Positions 14,867 to 17,739 of a stretch of DNA of 17,739 nt are shown here, one piece after another (position 1 is the first letter of the stretch; the number at the start of each line of letters is the position of its first letter). Source of the stretch: CAZEFK01 sp964511405 (GTDB taxonomy: Bacteria > Pseudomonadota > Alphaproteobacteria > Elsterales > Elsteraceae); the NCBI GenBank assembly GCA_964511405.1, contig CAZEFK010000154.1:1-17739 (forward strand). Direction: 5' to 3'. The position numbers were made by a program, and so were the translations under genes. The notes beneath the pieces were generated by a model, which made no database searches, was not told the DNA's origin, and worked only from the letters and a program-made list of their open reading frames with translations.

Positions 14867-15427
14867 GTGCGGCGCTATCTGATGCGCGCCGGGGCGGCGC
14901 TGTCCGCCCTGGCGCTGGTTGCGGGCTGCCAGGCCGCGGCGCAAGGGCCGACGGCGGCGCTGACCCTGTCCCCGGAAAAGCTCGCCCATCGCCAGGTGGA
15001 GATGCGGCGCTTCGACACCAAGGACGAGGCGACCATGCTGGCGGCCAGCACGGGCGTCCTGCAGGACCTGGGCTTCACCATCGAAGAAAGCAACGCGCAC
15101 AGCGGGCTGGTGGTCGGCGCCAAGGATCGCGACGCGGTCGAAACCGGCCAGGTTGCGGCCCAGCTCATGATGGTCGCCCTGGTGGCGGCCCTCGGCGGCA
15201 AGTCGGCCAATCCGGTGTGGGACAACACCCAGAAGATCCGTGTTTCGGTGGTGACCACGCCTTCTGCCGACAAGGCGGCGACAGTGGTCCACGTCACCTT
15301 CCAGCGGGTGGTCTGGAACAACTACAATCAAGTCTCGCGCATGGAAACGATCGACGATCCGGAAATCCATCGGCAGTTCTTCGAGCGGCTGTCGAAGGCC
15401 GCCTTCCTGGAGGCTCATCAGCTATGA
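14867..15427 (+). CDS. Lipoprotein A2, LQDLGF family
   Basis: A 186-residue lipoprotein, paralogue of A1. I prefer the GTG at 14867 because it gives a signal peptide with two arginines and the lipidated Cys at position 21, aligning residue for residue with B2. An ATG at 14882 giving 181 residues and Cys16 is nearly as likely. Lipobox VAGC, Gln at +2. The A-type order is RRFDTKDEATML, LQDLGFTIEES, GLVVGAKDRDAVETGQ, a hydrophobic stretch (VAAQLMMVALVAALGG), IRVSVVTTP, VVHVTFQRVVWNNYNQVSR and DPEIHRQFFERLSKAAFLEA. Conservation with A1 covers the whole mature region. Its stop overlaps the B2 start (ATGA), repeating the A1-B1 junction exactly. Function unknown. Confidence 0.83.
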   Translation: MRRYLMRAGAALSALALVAGCQAAAQGPTAALTLSPEKLAHRQVEMRRFDTKDEATMLAASTGVLQDLGFTIEESNAHSGLVVGAKDRDAVETGQVAAQLMMVALVAALGGKSANPVWDNTQKIRVSVVTTPSADKAATVVHVTFQRVVWNNYNQVSRMETIDDPEIHRQFFERLSKAAFLEAHQL

Positions 15428-15852
15428 CCCGGCGCCTCCGCGCGGTCGCCGTGGTTCTGGCGCTCGGCGCCGCCCTGGCCGGCTGCCAGACCGACAGCAA
15501 GCAGCAGATCCTGCTGACCGACAAAGGCCAGGTCGAGCTGCGGGCGCTGCAGACCCGGGCCTTCGACACCGCCGACCAGTCCCTGACGCTGCGCAACGTG
15601 ATCGCCACGCTCCAGGACCTGGGCTTTGTCGTCGACAAGGTCGACGACACGCTCGGGACCGTCAGCGGCACCAAGCTCGCCGGCACCGCCATGCGCATGA
15701 CCGTGACCATCCGGCCTCGCGCCGCCACCCAAGTGGCGGTGCGCGCCAGCGCCCAATACGGCCTGTCGGCGGTCAGCGACCCGCAGCCCTACCAGCAGTT
15801 CTTCGCGGCGCTGGAGAAGGCGATGTTCCTGACCGCCAACCAGGTCGACTAA
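15424..15852 (+). CDS. Lipoprotein B2, LQDLGF family
   Basis: A 142-residue lipoprotein and close paralogue of B1: both carry VELRAxQTRxFDTxDQ, a TLRxVIAT helix, QDLGY/F and TVSxxK, and end in an FF..L.KAM motif. Signal peptide MTRRLRAVAVVL with lipobox LAGC, Cys21, Gln at +2. It has no hydrophobic insert and no proline-rich tail, so it is the minimal form of the family: a helix followed by two or three strands and a C-terminal helix ending in DPQPYQQFFAALEKAMFL. The ATG overlaps the A2 stop. Its TAA stop at 15850-15852 lies inside the first arm of the structured element that ends the operon. Function unknown. Confidence 0.83.
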   Translation: MTRRLRAVAVVLALGAALAGCQTDSKQQILLTDKGQVELRALQTRAFDTADQSLTLRNVIATLQDLGFVVDKVDDTLGTVSGTKLAGTAMRMTVTIRPRAATQVAVRASAQYGLSAVSDPQPYQQFFAALEKAMFLTANQVD

Positions 15853-15875
15853 GCAGGCTCTGTTGAGCCTGCTTA
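15850..15875. terminator. 11-bp hairpin at the end of the lipoprotein operon
   Basis: TAAGCAGGCTC at 15850-15860 and GAGCCTGCTTA at 15865-15875 form a perfect 11-bp stem with a TGTT loop, beginning in the stop codon of the last lipoprotein gene. The following bases (CACTTTCAAG) are not a clear T-run, so this is terminator-like or an mRNA 3'-end-stabilising hairpin rather than a textbook intrinsic terminator. Confidence 0.55.
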
Positions 15876-15888
15876 CACTTTCAAGTCC

Positions 15889-15953
15889 AAGCAGCATTGA
15901 TTTTCCTCGTTCCGAGGAAAATCAATCGTGGCTTTAGCCACGCAAGGCTGCTT
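15889..15953. repeat. Nested inverted repeats forming a predicted three-way junction
   Basis: AAGCAGC (15889-15895) pairs with GCTGCTT (15947-15953) and encloses two hairpins. One is a perfect 14-bp stem (15896-15909 with 15913-15926, arms ATTGATTTTCCTCG and its complement, loop of three bases). The other is a 7-bp stem at 15927-15942 (CGTGGCT with AGCCACG, loop TT). Only CAAG at 15943-15946 is left unpaired at the junction. The element is AT-richer than its flanks. It could be an extragenic palindromic repeat, a small mobile-element remnant, or a structured RNA. Confidence 0.6.
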
Positions 15954-16044
15954 AGCGCGCGCCTGAGCCCGGCTGTGATCTCGGGGCGGCCGGAGTTTGG
16001 GGAGGATCGGACGCCGCAGCGCTGACCTCGGCGCAGGCTGGCGA

Positions 16045-16073
16045 TTGCCCGCGGTCGCAGGGCTGCCTAGATT
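16045..16073 (+). promoter_or_regulatory. Possible sigma70 promoter of the NitT/TauT importer operon
   Basis: TTGCCC at 16045-16050 and TAGATT at 16068-16073 each match four of six consensus bases and are exactly 17 bases apart. A transcript would start near 16080, about 50 bases before the ATG at 16130. Consensus matching only; weak evidence in GC-rich DNA. Confidence 0.3.
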
Positions 16074-16129
16074 GCGCGAACCCGCGCCCCGCCCGGCGCG
16101 CAGGCACAGTCACGGGGGACCAGGAAGCC

Positions 16130-17143
16130 ATGGCCAGGCGCCTTCGCGCGATCGCGGCGATCATCGTCGGCAGCTTGCTGCTGGCCGGAGCAGCCCGGGC
16201 GGCCGGCCGCGACGCCGTGCCGGTCGGAGTCCTGCGGCTGGCCTCCAGCGGCCCGGTGTTCATCGGCGTCGATCAAGGCTACTTCCGCGATGCCGGGATC
16301 GACGTCGACCTGCATTTCTTCGACGCCGCCCAGCCGGTGGCGGTGGCGATCGTGTCCGGCGACGTCGACATCGGCGTCACCGCGTTCACCGCGGGCCTGT
16401 ACAACCTGGCCGGCAAGGGCGCGATCAAGATCATCGCGGGCCAGGCGCGCGAGCAGCCGGGCTATGGCCTCAACGCCTATGTCGTGACGCCCCGGGCCTA
16501 TGACGCCGGCTTCACCAGCCTGGACAAGTTCGCGGGCAAGACGGTCGGCATCACCCAGACCGGCTCGTCGTTCCACTATCTGCTCGGGCTGTTGGCCGAC
16601 AAGTACAAGTTCGACATCGCCGGAGTGCAGCTGGTGCCGCTGCAGTCGCTGCCCAACCTGGCCGCGGCGCTGCGCGGTGGCCAGGTCGACGGCGCGATCA
16701 TGCCGGCCACCGTGGCCCTGCCCCTGGTCGACCATGGCGAGGCGCGGCTGCTGGGCTGGGCCGGTGACGAGACGCCGTGGCAGATCAATGCCGTGTTCAC
16801 GTCGGCCAAGGCCGATGCCGACCGGCGCCCGCTGCTGACGCGCTTCCTCGGCGCCTATCGGCGCGCAACCCAAGCGTTCTACGACGCCTTCCTGGTCAAG
16901 GGCGCCGACGGCAAGCCCGTGGCAGGCGCCAACCACGATGCCTTCGCCCAGATCATCGCCAAATACACCGAGCAGACACCGGCCCAGGTTCTGCGCAGCC
17001 TGCCCTATGTCGACCCCAAGGCCGGCCTGCAGGTCGACGACATCGTCAATCAGGTCAAATGGTTCAAGGCGCAGGGCCTGGTCGATGCGGGCGTCGAAGC
17101 CCAGCCGATGATCGACCTGAGCCTGCTCGACCAGGCGAAGTAG
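16130..17143 (+). CDS. NitT/TauT/SsuA-type ABC substrate-binding protein
   Basis: A 337-residue periplasmic solute-binding protein of the SsuA/THI5-like (NMT1) group, feeding an ABC importer. The ATG at 16130 follows AGGA. Residues 1-25 are a signal peptide (MARRLRAIAAIIVGSLLLAG, cleaved near ARA-A) without lipobox. The mature N terminus has the family pattern GPVFIGVDQGYFRDAGIDVDL, then SGDVDIGVTAFTAGLYNLAG. The hinge/second-lobe segment LDKFAGKTVGITQTGSSFHY and GGQVDGAIMPATVALPL follow. The C-terminal segment (YTEQTPAQVLRSLPYVDP, VKWFKAQGLVD) is also typical. Substrates in this group include sulfonates, taurine, nitrate, thiamine precursors and flavin-related compounds; the sequence alone does not choose between them. 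The ATPase gene begins five bases after its stop, so the two are one operon. Confidence 0.9.
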   Translation: MARRLRAIAAIIVGSLLLAGAARAAGRDAVPVGVLRLASSGPVFIGVDQGYFRDAGIDVDLHFFDAAQPVAVAIVSGDVDIGVTAFTAGLYNLAGKGAIKIIAGQAREQPGYGLNAYVVTPRAYDAGFTSLDKFAGKTVGITQTGSSFHYLLGLLADKYKFDIAGVQLVPLQSLPNLAAALRGGQVDGAIMPATVALPLVDHGEARLLGWAGDETPWQINAVFTSAKADADRRPLLTRFLGAYRRATQAFYDAFLVKGADGKPVAGANHDAFAQIIAKYTEQTPAQVLRSLPYVDPKAGLQVDDIVNQVKWFKAQGLVDAGVEAQPMIDLSLLDQAK

Positions 17144-17148
17144 GTCCC

Positions 17149-17739
17149 ATGGACCTGCTGGTCGACGGCGTCAGCCACGCCTTCGGCGCGCTGGCGGTGC
17201 TGGACGGCATCAGCCTGACGGTGGCCGCCGGCGAGGTCGTCGTGGTGATCGGCCCGTCGGGCTGCGGCAAGTCCACGCTGCTGGGGATCCTGGGCGGGCT
17301 GGTGGCACCCGGCGGCGGGCGGGTGGCGACCGTCGGACAGCCGCCCGCCGGCACGCTCAACCCGGTCACCTTCGTGTTCCAGGATTTTGCCTTGCTGCCC
17401 TGGCGCACGGTCCAGGGCAACGTCGCCCTGCCGCTGGAGCATCACGCGCTCGGCGCGACCGAGCGCCGAGCGCGGATCGCCGACGCCCTCGCCCGCACCG
17501 GCCTCGCCGATTTCGCCCAGGCCTATCCGCGCCAGTTGTCGGGCGGCATGCGCCAGCGCGTGGGCATTGCCCGCGCCCTGGCGGTCAAGCCGGCGGTGCT
17601 GCTGATGGACGAACCCCTGTCGGCGCTCGACGCCCAGACCCGGACGCTGCTGCTGGAGGATTTCGTCGGCATGTGGGCGGTCGACCACATCACCGCCGTG
17701 TATGTCACCCACAACCTGGACGAGGCCGTGCGGCTGGCC
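17149..17739 (+). CDS. NitT/TauT-type ABC importer ATP-binding protein (partial, 3' end outside window)
   Basis: The first 197 codons of an ABC ATPase, open to the window edge; relatives are about 250-270 residues, so roughly three quarters are present. All motifs are intact: Walker A GPSGCGKST at residues 35-43, Q-loop VFQDFALLPW, signature LSGGMRQRVGIARAL, Walker B VLLMDEPLSALD and switch histidine in YVTHNLDEA. The FALLPW segment after the Q-loop is characteristic of the SsuB/TauB/NrtD subgroup, in agreement with the preceding binding protein. The ATG at 17149 comes five bases after that gene's stop. The permease gene expected in such operons is not in the window and probably lies downstream. 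Confidence 0.92.
   Translation, partial: MDLLVDGVSHAFGALAVLDGISLTVAAGEVVVVIGPSGCGKSTLLGILGGLVAPGGGRVATVGQPPAGTLNPVTFVFQDFALLPWRTVQGNVALPLEHHALGATERRARIADALARTGLADFAQAYPRQLSGGMRQRVGIARALAVKPAVLLMDEPLSALDAQTRTLLLEDFVGMWAVDHITAVYVTHNLDEAVRLA

Larger units (their letters stand above)
15853..16129. other. Intergenic region between lipoprotein and importer operons
   Basis: This 277-base gap contains no open frame I can support. Its first 100 bases are occupied by nested inverted repeats, the next 90 or so (15955-16044) show nothing recognisable, and the last part holds a promoter-like pair and the Shine-Dalgarno sequence of the binding-protein gene. Confidence 0.7.

Noticed and set aside
1..17739. 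CRISPR array, tRNA/rRNA genes, transposase, toxin-antitoxin, defence or prophage genes
   Set aside because: No regularly spaced direct repeats, RNA-gene signatures or such protein families were seen in any frame.

Overview
The window is GC-rich bacterial DNA with tightly packed genes, mostly G/C third codon positions, ATGA-type stop/start overlaps and several GTG/TTG starts. Gene content (MoxR/DUF58/DUF4159 cassette, BMP-type and NitT/TauT-type ABC importers, a small molybdopterin oxidoreductase, many lipoproteins) fits an alphaproteobacterium, possibly of the Rhodospirillales. The lineage is inferred from style and content only. No tRNA, rRNA, CRISPR array, transposase, integrase or phage gene is visible.

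Left part (1-6920, + strand). The 3' end of an unrecognised gene runs into a four-gene cassette: a MoxR-family AAA+ ATPase, a DUF58 protein with a MIDAS-like motif, a 911-residue membrane protein with a BatA-like N terminus and a C-terminal DUF4159 domain, and a 698-residue membrane protein with a VWA-like region and a class-I-glutamine-amidotransferase-like fold. Overlapping or close junctions suggest one transcript. Cassettes of this type are thought to be chaperone-like systems acting on envelope proteins, but the target is unknown. Next come a small cytosolic sulfite-oxidase-like molybdopterin enzyme (6962-7594) and, behind its own likely sigma70 promoter, a Tat-exported N-acetylmuramoyl-L-alanine amidase (7713-8540).

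Middle part (8552-13178, - strand). This is a complete four-gene BMP-family ABC importer operon in the order binding protein, double ATPase, permease, permease. It is probably for nucleosides or a related solute. It is convergent with the amidase.

Right part (13398-15852, + strand). Five consecutive small lipoprotein genes follow. Four belong to one family sharing an LQDLGF/Y core and a DP..Y/H..FF C-terminal motif. They are arranged as two A-B pairs (A1-B1, A2-B2), each pair joined by an ATGA overlap, with a BamE/SmpA-OmlA-like lipoprotein between the pairs. All five have a lipobox and lack Asp at +2, which predicts outer-membrane sorting. This is the best candidate here for an undescribed system: a duplicated outer-membrane lipoprotein set, perhaps an accessory to envelope or outer-membrane assembly. 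That role is inference.

The operon ends in a strikingly structured 105-bp element (15850-15954). It holds an 11-bp hairpin and then a predicted three-way junction with a 14-bp hairpin, and its ends are inverted copies of TAAGCAG. After a promoter-like region, a NitT/TauT/SsuA-type binding protein gene (16130-17143) and the start of its ABC ATPase gene (17149 onward, cut by the window edge) begin another importer operon.
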